Assembly (NCBI RefSeq): GCF_020055635.1
Contig: NZ_JAIPUT010000013.1
Location: 1-64,000 of the forward strand
Reading direction: 5' to 3'
Length of the DNA: 64,000 nucleotides
Origin: Marivita sp.
GTDB taxonomy: Bacteria; Pseudomonadota; Alphaproteobacteria; Rhodobacterales; Rhodobacteraceae
In this document: piece by piece, positions 26,898-36,405 of the stretch
How positions within the stretch are numbered: the stretch's first letter is position 1
How the letters are laid out: the number at the start of each line of letters is the position of its first letter
The notes under the pieces: generated by a model
The model's input: only the letters and a program-made list of their open reading frames with translations
Told to the model about the DNA's origin: nothing
Databases searched by the model: none
Program-made: the position numbers and the translations under genes

Positions 26898-28574
26898 ATG
26901 AGCTACAAGTCCGACATCGAGATCGCCCGCGAAGCCAACAAGAAGCCGATCCAGGAGATCGGCGAGAAACTTGGCATCCATAGCGACCACCTTTTGCCCT
27001 ATGGCCACGACAAGGCCAAGATCAGCCAGGATTTCATCAATTCCGTTCAGAGCAACGAGAACGGCAAGCTGATCCTCGTAACCGCGATCAACCCGACACC
27101 GGCGGGCGAGGGCAAGACCACGACCACCGTGGGTCTGGGCGACGGGTTGAACCGGATCGGCAAGAAGGCCGCGATCTGCATCCGCGAAGCCAGCCTCGGG
27201 CCGTGCTTTGGCATGAAGGGCGGCGCGGCTGGCGGCGGCTATGCGCAGGTTGTTCCGATGGAAGAGATGAACCTGCATTTCACCGGGGATTTCCACGCCA
27301 TCACCACCGCGCATAACCTGCTGAGCGCAATGATCGACAACCACATCTACTGGGGGAACGAACTGGGCATCGACGAGCGCCGCGTCGTCTGGCGCCGGGT
27401 GCTGGACATGAATGACCGGGCGCTGCGCGATACCGTCACGTCGCTTGGCGGGGTCTCGAACGGCTTCCCGCGCCAGACCGGGTTCGACATCACCGTCGCC
27501 TCCGAGGTGATGGCGATCCTGTGCCTTGCCACCGATCTGGGCGACCTTGAGCGCCGCCTGGGCAATATCATCGTGGCCTATACGCGCAAGCGCGAGCCGA
27601 TCACTTGTCGCGACATCAAGGCCGATGGCGCGATGACGGTGCTGCTGAAGGATGCGATGCAGCCCAACCTGGTGCAGACGCTGGAAAACAACCCCGCCTT
27701 CGTTCATGGCGGCCCCTTCGCCAATATCGCGCATGGCTGCAATTCGGTCATGGCGACGACCACGGCTTTGAAACTGGCAGATTACGTTGTGACCGAGGCG
27801 GGCTTCGGCGCGGATCTGGGCGCCGAGAAGTTCATGAACATCAAGTGCCGCAAGGCGGGGCTTGCACCCTCGGCCGTGGTAGTGGTGGCCACCGTGCGCG
27901 CCATGAAGATGAATGGCGGCGTCGCCAAGGCCGATCTGGGCGAGGAAAACGTGGAGGCGGTCCAGAATGGCTGTCCGAACCTGGGCCGTCATATCGAGAA
28001 CGTCAAATCCTTCGGTGTGCCAGTTGTCGTGGCGATCAACCATTTCGTGACCGACACCGATGCCGAGGTGCAGGCGGTGAAGGATTATGTCGCCGAGCAG
28101 GGCAGCGAGGCAATCCTGTGCCAGCACTGGGCCAAGGGCTCGGAAGGGACCGAGGAACTGGCGACCCGCATCGCCGAGATCGCCGATGCCGATCAGGCCA
28201 ATTTCGCGCCGCTTTACGCCGACAGCATGCCCTTGCTGCAAAAGATCGACACGATCGCCAAGCGTATCTACCGCGCCGACGAGGTGCTGGCCGATCAGAA
28301 GATCCGCAACCAGCTCAAGGAATGGGAAGACGCGGGTTATGGTGATCTGCCGGTCTGCATGGCCAAGACGCAATACAGCTTCACCACCGACCCGAACCGC
28401 CGGGGCGCGCCGGTCGGCCATTCGGTGCCGATCCGCGAAGTGCGCCTGAGCGCGGGTGCGGGTTTCGTCGTGGTGATCTGCGGCGAGATCATGACCATGC
28501 CCGGTCTACCCAGCAGGCCCGCTGCCGAGGCGATCAAGCTGAACGCGGATGGCGATATCGAGGGCCTGTTCTGA
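26898..28574 (+). CDS. fhs: formate-tetrahydrofolate ligase
   Basis: 558 residues, normal family length. The ATP site is [20 protein letters not shown], with the family motifs [20 protein letters not shown] and [14 protein letters not shown]. It makes 10-formyl-THF from formate, THF and ATP. folD lies directly downstream, giving a formate-to-methylene-THF module that in Roseobacters supports C1 oxidation and purine synthesis. The ATG at 26898 is fixed by the conserved [10 protein letters not shown] start. The ~205-bp leader contains TATGTCG...CGACATA arms that may bind a regulator. Confidence 0.97.
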   Translation: MSYKSDIEIAREANKKPIQEIGEKLGIHSDHLLPYGHDKAKISQDFINSVQSNENGKLILVTAINPTPAGEGKTTTTVGLGDGLNRIGKKAAICIREASLGPCFGMKGGAAGGGYAQVVPMEEMNLHFTGDFHAITTAHNLLSAMIDNHIYWGNELGIDERRVVWRRVLDMNDRALRDTVTSLGGVSNGFPRQTGFDITVASEVMAILCLATDLGDLERRLGNIIVAYTRKREPITCRDIKADGAMTVLLKDAMQPNLVQTLENNPAFVHGGPFANIAHGCNSVMATTTALKLADYVVTEAGFGADLGAEKFMNIKCRKAGLAPSAVVVVATVRAMKMNGGVAKADLGEENVEAVQNGCPNLGRHIENVKSFGVPVVVAINHFVTDTDAEVQAVKDYVAEQGSEAILCQHWAKGSEGTEELATRIAEIADADQANFAPLYADSMPLLQKIDTIAKRIYRADEVLADQKIRNQLKEWEDAGYGDLPVCMAKTQYSFTTDPNRRGAPVGHSVPIREVRLSAGAGFVVVICGEIMTMPGLPSRPAAEAIKLNADGDIEGLF

Positions 28575-28650
28575 ACGACGACGCTTGAATTTCCGCGCCC
28601 CGCCTATGTATGCGGGGCGTGATGGCTATCCATTTCGGAAGGGGACTGCG

Positions 28651-29553
28651 ATGACGGCTCAGATCATCGACGGCAAGGCATTCGCGGCCAGGGTGCGCGA
28701 AAAGGTGGCGGGTCATGTGGCGCGCCTGAAGGAAGAGCACGGGATCGTTCCCGGTCTTGCGGTGGTGCTGGTGGGCGAGGACCCGGCCAGCCAAGTCTAT
28801 GTGCGCTCGAAGGGCAAGCAAACCGTCGAGGTCGGGATGAATTCCTTTGAGCACAAACTGGACGCTGACGCCTCGCAGAAGGAACTGCTGGGCTTGATCG
28901 AGCGCCTCAACAACGATCCGGCGGTGCACGGGATACTGGTGCAATTGCCGCTGCCGGGTCACATCGACGAAGAGTTGGTGATCAACGCGGTCGATCCTGC
29001 CAAAGATGTGGACGGGTTTCATATCTCGAATGTGGGTCTTTTGGGGACCGGGCAGAAATCCATGGTGCCCTGTACGCCACTCGGGTGTTTGATGATGCTG
29101 CGCGACCACCTTGGCAGCCTGTCGGGGCTCAATGCCGTGGTGATCGGGCGCTCGAATATCGTGGGCAAGCCGATGGCGCAGCTTTTGCTGGGTGACAGCT
29201 GCACCGTGACGATCGCCCACAGCCGCACGAAGGATATTCAGGAAGTGACCGGGCGGGCCGATATCGTGGTCGCTGCCGTCGGTCGCCCCGAGATGGTGAC
29301 CGGCGCATGGATCAAGCCTGGCGCGACGGTGATTGACGTGGGCATCAACCGCATCGACGCACCGGAAAAGGGCGAGGGCAAGACCCGGCTCGTGGGCGAT
29401 TGCGACTACGAGAGCTGTGCCGAGGTGGCGGGCGCGATCACCCCGGTCCCCGGCGGGGTCGGGCCAATGACCATCGCCTGCCTTCTGGCAAATACGGTGA
29501 CCGCCTGTTGCCGCGCCAACGGGCTGAGCGAACCCGAGGGGCTGACTGCCTGA
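28651..29553 (+). CDS. folD: bifunctional methylene-THF dehydrogenase / methenyl-THF cyclohydrolase FolD
   Basis: 300 residues. Signatures: [20 protein letters not shown] carrying the catalytic YVxxK Lys, and the NADP-binding stretch [18 protein letters not shown]. The [19 protein letters not shown] motif is near the C-terminus. It interconverts 5,10-methylene-, methenyl- and 10-formyl-THF, completing the pathway begun by Fhs. The ORF track starts 34 codons early; ATG 28651 with GGAAGGGGAC upstream is correct. Confidence 0.97.
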   Translation: MTAQIIDGKAFAARVREKVAGHVARLKEEHGIVPGLAVVLVGEDPASQVYVRSKGKQTVEVGMNSFEHKLDADASQKELLGLIERLNNDPAVHGILVQLPLPGHIDEELVINAVDPAKDVDGFHISNVGLLGTGQKSMVPCTPLGCLMMLRDHLGSLSGLNAVVIGRSNIVGKPMAQLLLGDSCTVTIAHSRTKDIQEVTGRADIVVAAVGRPEMVTGAWIKPGATVIDVGINRIDAPEKGEGKTRLVGDCDYESCAEVAGAITPVPGGVGPMTIACLLANTVTACCRANGLSEPEGLTA

Positions 29554-29574
29554 ACAGGCGGCTTGCGGCGCAAT

Positions 29575-30015
29575 TCAGACCGGCGCGAGGGGAATCATCG
29601 TGCCGGTCAGCATCGCGATATGAATGTCCTTGCCATCGTTGCGGGCAAAGACATCGGCCTGAACGATGACCAGACGGCGGCCCGGCTTGATCACTTTGCC
29701 GTGAGCGATCAGCAACTCGCCCTTCCCCGGTGCCAGCAGATTGATCTTCATTTCGGTGGTCAGCACCTCGTGATCCGCGGGCATGACCGACAGCGCAGCA
29801 TAGCCCGCGGCGCTGTCGGCGATGGCAAATGTCAGGCCGGCATGGGCAAAACCGTGCTGCTGGCGACTGCCAGGCAGGATCGGAGCATGAATTTCGGTCG
29901 CGCCAGCCGCAACATGCATCATGTTGGCGCCAAGCGTGGTCATCATGGATTGCGCGGCGAAACTTTCGCGTATCCTTTGATCCACGGTCGGGCAAAGCGG
30001 CTTGAAATCGTTCAT
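29575..30015 (-). CDS. PaaI-family hotdog thioesterase
   Basis: 146 residues. Single hotdog domain with AAGATEIHAPILPGSRQQHG, FAHAGLTFAIADSAAGYAAL (catalytic-region Gly/Ala pattern of PaaI-type enzymes) and TTEMKINLLAPGKGELLIAH. It probably hydrolyses a small acyl-CoA or phenylacetyl-type CoA ester; the substrate cannot be told from sequence. ATG 30015 is preferred over the upstream TTG in the ORF track. Convergent with folD, with 21 bp between stops. Confidence 0.85.
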   Translation of the reverse strand: MNDFKPLCPTVDQRIRESFAAQSMMTTLGANMMHVAAGATEIHAPILPGSRQQHGFAHAGLTFAIADSAAGYAALSVMPADHEVLTTEMKINLLAPGKGELLIAHGKVIKPGRRLVIVQADVFARNDGKDIHIAMLTGTMIPLAPV

Positions 30016-30122
30016 CTTGCGCAAACATGCCTCATCTAATGGCGGACAGGCGCGTCAGAGTGCACCGTTGGCATGCGATGAAAACCTCTATAGGGTAGTG
30101 GCGCAACATAAATCGGGCCCAG

Positions 30123-30965
30123 ATGGTTGAGTTCAGTAAACTTCGTTTCGTCTTTACGGAGACGTTCAGCACGTTGGTATCACCTACAACGGTTTTCATC
30201 TGGGTAACCTGCGTAGCCATAGCGACCGTTGCAGGGCCATTCGGAACACTCCTTTACATGGACGTGGTGGAGCGCGCGCTCTACTGGGGCTTGGTGACGA
30301 CCGGGGGGATCGTGGTCGGGTATACCATGTATGCCGTCGCCCTGTTGATCCTCGGCGAGAATCGCCCGTTCCTGTTCGATCCCTTCACGGCGCTGATGAT
30401 CGCCTGCCTGTTGGGGCCGTTGGTCTGGTTTCTGCGCTCCAACATTCAGGCTGATGCACCCGAAGGATTGATCAGCCTCGGGGGGGTCATATTCAATACA
30501 TTCGTGATCTCGCTCGGCGTGCTGGCGTCGCGGCGCCAGATCTGCCGGTTGACTCCGGTGCCGCTGCGGTCCGGGTTGAGCGATGCGGTCGGCACGACCT
30601 CACTTCCGGGGCCGCGCCTGCTGCGGCGCCTCTCTGACGACGTCCGCGCCCCGGTGCTGCGGCTCAGCGCGAATGACCATTATGTCGAGGTGGTGACGAC
30701 ACGGGGCAAGCAGGTTCTGCGGTTGCGCCTCTCGGATGCGATAAACGAGATGGAACCTGTCGAAGGATTTTGTGTCCACCGCTCGCATTGGGTGACGCGC
30801 AGCGCGATCATGCAGGTCGAACGTGAGAACGCTCATAAACTGTTCGTGCTGCTGAAGAATGGCGACCGGGTGCCGGTCAGCCGCACCTATCGCGGCGAAC
30901 TCGAACGCATGGGCATCATGGCGCCACAGGCGCAAAACAAGCTGGCGATCGCCGGACGCAATTGA
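30123..30965 (+). CDS. membrane-bound LytTR-type transcriptional regulator
   Basis: 280 residues. The N-terminal half carries four hydrophobic segments (FIWVTCVAIATVAGPFGTLL; ALYWGLVTTGGIVVGYTMYA; ALMIACLLGPLVWFLR; FNTFVISLGVLAS). The C-terminal LytTR DNA-binding domain includes VLRLSANDHYVEVVTTRGKQ, LRLSDAINEMEPVEGFCVHR and SHWVTRSAI, ending VPVSRTYRGEL. There is no receiver domain, so the signal must enter through the membrane part. It faces the 3' end of the Tad pilus locus; a regulatory link is plausible but unproven. Confidence 0.85.
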   Translation: MVEFSKLRFVFTETFSTLVSPTTVFIWVTCVAIATVAGPFGTLLYMDVVERALYWGLVTTGGIVVGYTMYAVALLILGENRPFLFDPFTALMIACLLGPLVWFLRSNIQADAPEGLISLGGVIFNTFVISLGVLASRRQICRLTPVPLRSGLSDAVGTTSLPGPRLLRRLSDDVRAPVLRLSANDHYVEVVTTRGKQVLRLRLSDAINEMEPVEGFCVHRSHWVTRSAIMQVERENAHKLFVLLKNGDRVPVSRTYRGELERMGIMAPQAQNKLAIAGRN

Positions 30966-31008
30966 ATGTCGCGCGGCGCTGGCCCGGTTTCAGCCAAACT
31001 TATGGTGC

Positions 31009-32322
31009 CTATTTCACGATCTTCTCGTCCTTGACGAACATGTTCGCCCAGGCCCGGTCGATCAGTTCGGGGGTCATCTGATAGGGGATACCCTCGAACT
31101 CGCAGATCGAGATCATCTGATCGATCAGGAAGACCGGCTGATAATTCGCATAGATGTTGTCAATGGTCGGATATTTCACTTTGAGCAGATGCACCAGCGC
31201 GGCCTCATCGAGTGGCATCTGCTTTTTCTTGGCGACCATGGCAAAGATCTTGAGGAAGTTTTCCTGGTTGGGCCCGTCGATCTTGATCTTGAAGAAGATC
31301 CTGCGCAGGGCGGCCTGGTCGAAGATCTCGTTAGGGTGGAAGTTGGTCGAGAAGATCACCAGCGTGTCGAAAGGCACCTCGAATTTCTCGCCCGATTGCA
31401 GGGCAAGGATATCCTTGGATTCTTCCAGCGGTACGATCCAGCGGTTGACCAGCGCCTGGGGCGGCTCGGCCTGGCGGCCAAGGTCGTCGACGATGAAGAT
31501 GCCGCCGGTGGATTTCAGCTGCAGCGGCGCCTGGTAGGTGCGTGCCGTCGGGTTGTAGACGAGATCCAGCATGTTGAGGCTGAGTTCGCCGCCGGTCACG
31601 ACGGTGGGGCGCTCGCATTGAACATAGCGGGTATCGAAGGTGCGCTTGCGGCGCAGGCTGTTGGGGTCGTCTTGTTCCACCTCGGCCTTGGAGTGCACGA
31701 TCGGGTCATAGACGGTGATCACCTGGCCGGAATATTCGATGGCGCGCGGCACATAGACCCGGTCGCCCATCGCGTCGCGAATCCCGTTCGAGATGCTAGA
31801 TTTACCGTTGCCCGGCGGGCCATACATCAGGATTGAGCGACCGGCCGACACCGCCGGCCCAAGGTGGTCAAGCAGGCTGTCGGGCAAAACCAGGTGGCCC
31901 ATGGCGCCGGTCAACTCGTTGCGGGTGATCTGGATGTTGCGGATCGACTGGCGTTTGACCTGTTCGCGGTAGGCCGCCAGCGGCACGGGCATGGCGCCGT
32001 AATATTCCGACTGGGACAGCGCATCGAGCGCGCGGGATTTGCCCGCATCCGTCAGCTGAAACCCCATTTCACTGCCCGAATTGGCGTTCAGCGTGCCTGT
32101 TGCCTCGACCAGTTTCTGTTCGCGGGCGATGTCGATCAGTTCCTGCGTCACGGCGCGCGGCAGGCAGATCGCATCGGCCAACTCGCTGGCGGTGTCCACG
32201 TTCTTGCGGAACATGGTCTTGATAAGGATATCGCGCATCATGACGATCGGCAGCTGCATGTCCTGAAGGCCGCTCGGAGGCGGCGGCGGCTGGACGCCCT
32301 GCTGGGTCGGTTGCATGTTCAT
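31009..32322 (-). CDS. uncharacterised AAA-type ATPase of the Tad locus
   Basis: 437 residues. An N-terminal helical/winged region (LPIVMMRDILIKTMFRKNVD; LADAICLPRAVTQELIDIA) precedes an AAA core with Walker A MYGPPGNGKSS, Walker B GGIFIVDDLGRQ and a sensor-like FDTLVIFSTNFHPNEIFDQA plus RRIFFKIKI (arginine finger region). The family recurs at the end of Rhodobacteraceae tad loci but is not one of the classic Tad motor ATPases (CpaF). It may be a chaperone-like or regulatory ATPase; I cannot assign a function. Confidence 0.72.
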   Translation of the reverse strand: MNMQPTQQGVQPPPPPSGLQDMQLPIVMMRDILIKTMFRKNVDTASELADAICLPRAVTQELIDIAREQKLVEATGTLNANSGSEMGFQLTDAGKSRALDALSQSEYYGAMPVPLAAYREQVKRQSIRNIQITRNELTGAMGHLVLPDSLLDHLGPAVSAGRSILMYGPPGNGKSSISNGIRDAMGDRVYVPRAIEYSGQVITVYDPIVHSKAEVEQDDPNSLRRKRTFDTRYVQCERPTVVTGGELSLNMLDLVYNPTARTYQAPLQLKSTGGIFIVDDLGRQAEPPQALVNRWIVPLEESKDILALQSGEKFEVPFDTLVIFSTNFHPNEIFDQAALRRIFFKIKIDGPNQENFLKIFAMVAKKKQMPLDEAALVHLLKVKYPTIDNIYANYQPVFLIDQMISICEFEGIPYQMTPELIDRAWANMFVKDEKIVK

Positions 32323-32450
32323 CTGTTTCTGCCCGCGGTTTTGTGTTGCACGTCAAAAAGCGTCCCGCGCGGCGGCGGGGCCATGATGTGACCATGGCGC
32401 GCAAACATGCAGAAATTATGGAGAGGGTCGGGCAGGTGCGGGGCAGGGGC

Positions 32451-32951
32451 TCAGCTGCCGAAGGCGACGCCAAGACCGAGATAGATTATCAGCGTGCTGC
32501 CAAGGGCAAAGCCCATGGGAAACTTGGGCCCGCTTGACCAGCTTGCCCAGTCCGGCGCCAATTGGCGAAGGCGGCTGCCCCGGACCAGACGGTGGGTGGC
32601 GTAACAGGCCAGCATGTTGGTGGCCAGGATGAGCAACAGGAAGGTCAGATCGCCAATGGCGATAAAGGGCGCAGCGGCGGCCAGGAACTTGGAATCCCCG
32701 GCGCCCATCATGCCTGCGGCATTGGCCAGCATGCCGATCACCAGCATGACCACCAGGGCTGCCAACCGCCAAAGGTATTCGGGCTGTGGCACCACGAACA
32801 GACCGACCACAAGGAATACGCCAGCCAGCGCCAGGACCGCATGGTTGGGAATACGCATATCGCGCAGGTCGCTCCAGATCACCCAGAGACAGATCGGCAC
32901 GGCAAAAGGCAGAAACCAAAGGGACTGCTGGACAGTGACATGAAGCGACAT
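32451..32951 (-). CDS. cpaA: prepilin peptidase CpaA (TadV)
   Basis: 166 residues of the A24 aspartic prepilin peptidase family, with several transmembrane helices. The two catalytic aspartates are in WSDLRDMRIPNHA and MGAGDSKFLAAAAPF (GxGD). It cleaves and processes the Flp prepilins in the inner membrane. The ATG at 32951 follows an AAACGCC-type upstream with weak Shine-Dalgarno; the ORF-track extension is not conserved. It lies towards the 3' end of the tad operon. Confidence 0.92.
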   Translation of the reverse strand: MSLHVTVQQSLWFLPFAVPICLWVIWSDLRDMRIPNHAVLALAGVFLVVGLFVVPQPEYLWRLAALVVMLVIGMLANAAGMMGAGDSKFLAAAAPFIAIGDLTFLLLILATNMLACYATHRLVRGSRLRQLAPDWASWSSGPKFPMGFALGSTLIIYLGLGVAFGS

Positions 32952-32979
32952 GGGCGTTTCCTGAACTTCAGGGTCCGGA

Positions 32980-33837
32980 TCAATTGCTGACGTTGCCCTC
33001 AAGCGCGTTCAGGCTGCGTGCGGCGGCTTCGAAATGCTGCGGATGGGTTTCGATCGCATCGCGCAGCAAGCCCTTGCCGATCTCGGTGTCGCCCTGCTTG
33101 ATGGCCGAAAGACCAAGCGTATACATCAGTTGGGCGCGTTCTTCCTGATTGGTGGGAATAACCGGCAACACGTATTTCTTCTGTGCGCCGCGGGCCAGAA
33201 CAAGGTTGTTCTTGGCGGTGAACAGCGCGTTGTCCTGCCGGATCGCGTCCGAGAAGAGACGCTCGGCGCCGCTGAAATCGCCGCGTGTCAGCTTGGAATA
33301 GCCCCAGTTGTTCATCACGCCCGCGGGGCGCGTGGTCAGGCCAACGGCGGTTTCGTAAAAGCTGTCGGCCTTCTTCCAGTTCTGGTTGCTGTCGGCGATC
33401 ATCGCCTCAAGGCGGTATCGCTTGAAGGTCTCATGCGTGGGCGGGATGGAATCCAGAACCTCGTCGGCGCGTTTCCATTCGTTGTTGCGGATCAGCGCAT
33501 CTGCATATTCGACCTGGTCGTCATTGGTGGCCTCTTCATGCGAGGCCACGGATTTCCAGGCCGACACCGCCTCGGTGCTGCGCTTGGCGCGCACAAGCGA
33601 TTTGGCCAGGCCGCGCCTGAGATCGATCCGGTCAGGTTTTTCGCTGGTGGCGCGCTGGAAATACGAGACCGCCTCGTCGGCGTCGGCCACATTCAGCATC
33701 ACGTCGTTGAGATTGCTTTCATCCACGACATTGACGCTCTGGAAAGCGCGATCAACATCGGCATCCTTGGACTCTCCGCAGCCCGCAAGGGCGATGGCGC
33801 CTGTCATGCACAGGGAAATAAAGATAGGTCGGCGCAT
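32980..33837 (-). CDS. TadD-like TPR lipoprotein
   Basis: 285 residues. Lipoprotein signal MRRPIFISLCMTGAIALAGC with LAGC lipobox. Tetratricopeptide repeats follow: ADEAVSYFQRATSEKPDRID, DFSGAERLFSDAIRQDNALF, AIKQGDTEIGKGLLRDAIET. TPR lipoproteins of this kind (TadD) act as pilotins or scaffolds for the outer-membrane secretin during Flp pilus assembly. It sits between another TPR gene and cpaA. Confidence 0.82.
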   Translation of the reverse strand: MRRPIFISLCMTGAIALAGCGESKDADVDRAFQSVNVVDESNLNDVMLNVADADEAVSYFQRATSEKPDRIDLRRGLAKSLVRAKRSTEAVSAWKSVASHEEATNDDQVEYADALIRNNEWKRADEVLDSIPPTHETFKRYRLEAMIADSNQNWKKADSFYETAVGLTTRPAGVMNNWGYSKLTRGDFSGAERLFSDAIRQDNALFTAKNNLVLARGAQKKYVLPVIPTNQEERAQLMYTLGLSAIKQGDTEIGKGLLRDAIETHPQHFEAAARSLNALEGNVSN

Positions 33838-33864
33838 TTGTTGCGTCCTTTTACTGCCTCTGCC

Positions 33865-34416
33865 TCATCCCGGTATTCGGCGGATCAGAAAGTCGCTGCT
33901 GCCACGCCGTACCAGTTTATAATCTTGTTCTTGAGCAGCAGCATAATAGTTTTCTTCCGATTTTGCGAGAGCTAAGCGCAGATTGTCGCGGATTGCGTCA
34001 CTTGCGCCATTGTCGAATCCGTATGCACGGCGAAAGACTTGGGCGGCCTCGTTGATTTCGCCCTTTTCCATGAGCACAACACCAAGGTTGTTCCATATCT
34101 CGGGAGAGTCCTCGTCCTTTTCGATTGCGTCGCGTAACAGGCGTTCGGCGCTGCCAAGACGGCCAAGGCCCAGATTGGCGCTGCCCAGCCCCGCCAGAAC
34201 ATCTGCGGTCATGCCATGTTCCAGCGCGGCGCGCGAATAGGCGTCGATCGCCAGATCATATTCGCCCGCATCCATCAGGCGATGGCCCACCACAAGCCCA
34301 TCCACCGTCTCGCCGCTGCGCGCCACGCCCGGTGCGTAAGGCCCTTCATGCGAAACGCCCGGACTGCAGGCAGCCAGGGCGATCACCAATGCCAGAGTTG
34401 CCCCTGCCCGTATCAT
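33865..34416 (-). CDS. TPR lipoprotein of the Tad locus
   Basis: 183 residues. Lipoprotein signal MIRAGATLALVIALAACS. TPR motifs are DAGEYDLAIDAYSRAALEHG, GLGRLGSAERLLRDAIEKDE and EKGEINEAAQVFRRAYGFDN. It is paralogous in plan to the following gene and may form a pair of TadD-type assembly factors. Only 12 nt separate it from tadC. Confidence 0.82.
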   Translation of the reverse strand: MIRAGATLALVIALAACSPGVSHEGPYAPGVARSGETVDGLVVGHRLMDAGEYDLAIDAYSRAALEHGMTADVLAGLGSANLGLGRLGSAERLLRDAIEKDEDSPEIWNNLGVVLMEKGEINEAAQVFRRAYGFDNGASDAIRDNLRLALAKSEENYYAAAQEQDYKLVRRGSSDFLIRRIPG

Positions 34417-34428
34417 GTTGCCTCGCCG

Positions 34429-35418
34429 TTATTGGCCGGCCATCGTGAACAGTTCCATGATACCAAGAACCGACGGGCCGACCAGGATGATAAGCAATGG
34501 CGGAACTGTAAGCATCATCGTGGCCAATGTCATCTTCGTCGGCAGCTTGTTGGCCTTTTCTTCGGCCCGCATGACGCGTTTGTCACGCATCTCGCCGGCA
34601 TAGACCCGCAGCGCATCGGCGATCGAGGTGCCGAAGGTCTGCGACTGGACCAACACGGTCACGAAGCTGGAAATATCCTGCACGCCGCAGCGCTCGGCCA
34701 TTTCATTGAGCACCGATGCCTTGTCGCGCCCGGCCTTCACCTGCTGGGACACGATCTCGTATTCCTCGGCCAGAGCGGGATAGGAGGCGGCGATCTCGTT
34801 GGCGACGCGAATGATCGACTGATCCAGCGATTGCCCGGCCTCGACGCAGGTCAGCATCATGTCGAGACTGTCGGGAAAGCCGTCCGAAATCTCTTCCTGG
34901 CGCTTTTGCTGGCGCTTTGTGACCCAGTATTTGGGCATGAGATACCCGACCGCACCGGGGCCAAGGATATACAGGATCGCTTCTTGCGCGCTGGTTTCCT
35001 CGCCTGATTTGAACATCAGGAAATAGATCACGCCAAGGGTCAACAGGCCAAGCGCCAAGGCCAGTTGGGCAAAGTGGAAATAGCGAACGGCATCGCGGTT
35101 GCGATAGCCCGCCTGGATCAGGGTCAGCCGGATCTGCGACAGTGCCTTGGCATCCTGGGGTTCGAGGAAGTTCGCGTATTTGTCCAGCTTCTCATTGCGC
35201 CGGTTGGTGCGCAGATGTGCAGATTCCTTGCCGGTTGGGCGCGACTGCTGGCGCTGGTCCTTCTTGAGCTTTTCCAGCGGATCCTTGGAATCGCGGATCA
35301 GCATCGGGATCATCAGCGCCACAAGAAGAATCCCGAGCGTGCCGACGGCGATCAGGGGGCCGAACGGGCCAAGGGCGCTGATCAGGCCGCCCTGAATTTG
35401 GTCGAAGAGTTCCATCAC
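34429..35418 (-). CDS. tadC: Tad inner-membrane platform protein TadC
   Basis: 329 residues of the T2SSF/GspF superfamily. An N-terminal transmembrane helix precedes two central ones (FHFAQLALALGLLTLGVIYF; EAILYILGPGAVGYLMPKYW). The F domain contains GFPDSLDMMLTCVEAGQSLD and VQSQTFGTSIADALRVYAGE, ending in a hydrophobic helix. TadB and TadC together form the inner-membrane platform on which CpaF works. It is 13 nt downstream of tadB. Confidence 0.93.
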   Translation of the reverse strand: MMELFDQIQGGLISALGPFGPLIAVGTLGILLVALMIPMLIRDSKDPLEKLKKDQRQQSRPTGKESAHLRTNRRNEKLDKYANFLEPQDAKALSQIRLTLIQAGYRNRDAVRYFHFAQLALALGLLTLGVIYFLMFKSGEETSAQEAILYILGPGAVGYLMPKYWVTKRQQKRQEEISDGFPDSLDMMLTCVEAGQSLDQSIIRVANEIAASYPALAEEYEIVSQQVKAGRDKASVLNEMAERCGVQDISSFVTVLVQSQTFGTSIADALRVYAGEMRDKRVMRAEEKANKLPTKMTLATMMLTVPPLLIILVGPSVLGIMELFTMAGQ

Positions 35419-35431
35419 CTCGGGTTCCTTT

Positions 35432-36400
35432 TCAGACCTTGATGTTCACAAGCGCGCGCATGACGAAGAGGTTGGCGACCAGGAAGGTGCCCACGATCAA
35501 AGCTGCGGGGATGAAATAGGCGTGCTCCATCGCTTCGTCATAGTAGTTGGGATCGATCAGCTGGATGCCGATCAGGGCCAAGACAGGAAAGCCAGAGAGG
35601 AACTTGCCCGACCACTTCGCCTCGGCGGTGATCGCCTTGACGCGGCGGAACAGGCGGAAGCGGGCACGGATCACTTTTGCCAGACCATCTAGGATTTCGG
35701 CCAGGTTGCCGCCTGATTGCTGCTGGATCGTCACCGCGACCGCAAGAAAGCGAAGATCCTGCATGTCCAGCCGCTCGGCCAGATCCTTGAGCGCCTCGCC
35801 GACATCGCGGCCATAGGCGGATTCATCCGCGATGATGCCGAATTCGGTGGCAAGCGGATCCGCAACTTCGTTGGCGACAATCGAGATCGCCGAAGAGAAC
35901 GGATGGCCGACCCGCAGGCTGCGCACCATCAGTTCGATGGCGTCGGGCAATTGCTCCTCGAACATCGCCATGCGTTTGTTGGCCTTCATGTTGATCCAGG
36001 TGAAGACCCCGCCGACGCCGATCACCACCGACACGAGGGCACGGACCGGCACGCTGGTCGCGGTGCCGATGGTCAGGCCCACAAAGGCCAGCGCGGTCAC
36101 CGCCACCATCAGCATGATCAACTGTCTGGGCGTAAAGGCGATGGCCGCCTTTTGCGCTTTTTCCGACAGGATCGCATAGATTGGAATGTTACGCGCCTTG
36201 AGGTGCTGTTGCATCTCCTTGCGCAGCTTTTCCATCACCTCTTCGCGGTTGCCGGACTTGTCCAGCATCTCGAGGCGGCGATTCACCCGGCTGTTGAGGC
36301 TGATCGAGCGCCCGAAGACGGTCAGGTATATCCCCTCGACGAGGACGAGAACCCCGACGAAGATCAACGCGTAGATGATCGGTTCTGCACTGATGGACAT
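35432..36400 (-). CDS. tadB: Tad inner-membrane platform protein TadB
   Basis: 322 residues of the T2SSF superfamily. TM1 (IYALIFVGVLVLVEGIYLTV), a cytoplasmic basic part and two central helices come first. The F domain contains LPDAIELMVRSLRVGHPFSS and VTIQQQSGGNLAEILDGLAK, and C-terminal helices follow. It is directly downstream of cpaF by 5 nt. Confidence 0.93.
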   Translation of the reverse strand: MSISAEPIIYALIFVGVLVLVEGIYLTVFGRSISLNSRVNRRLEMLDKSGNREEVMEKLRKEMQQHLKARNIPIYAILSEKAQKAAIAFTPRQLIMLMVAVTALAFVGLTIGTATSVPVRALVSVVIGVGGVFTWINMKANKRMAMFEEQLPDAIELMVRSLRVGHPFSSAISIVANEVADPLATEFGIIADESAYGRDVGEALKDLAERLDMQDLRFLAVAVTIQQQSGGNLAEILDGLAKVIRARFRLFRRVKAITAEAKWSGKFLSGFPVLALIGIQLIDPNYYDEAMEHAYFIPAALIVGTFLVANLFVMRALVNIKV

Positions 36401-36405
36401 CGGGG

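Noticed and set aside
26553-28421. 622-aa ORF on the minus strand
   Set aside because: Antisense shadow of fhs.
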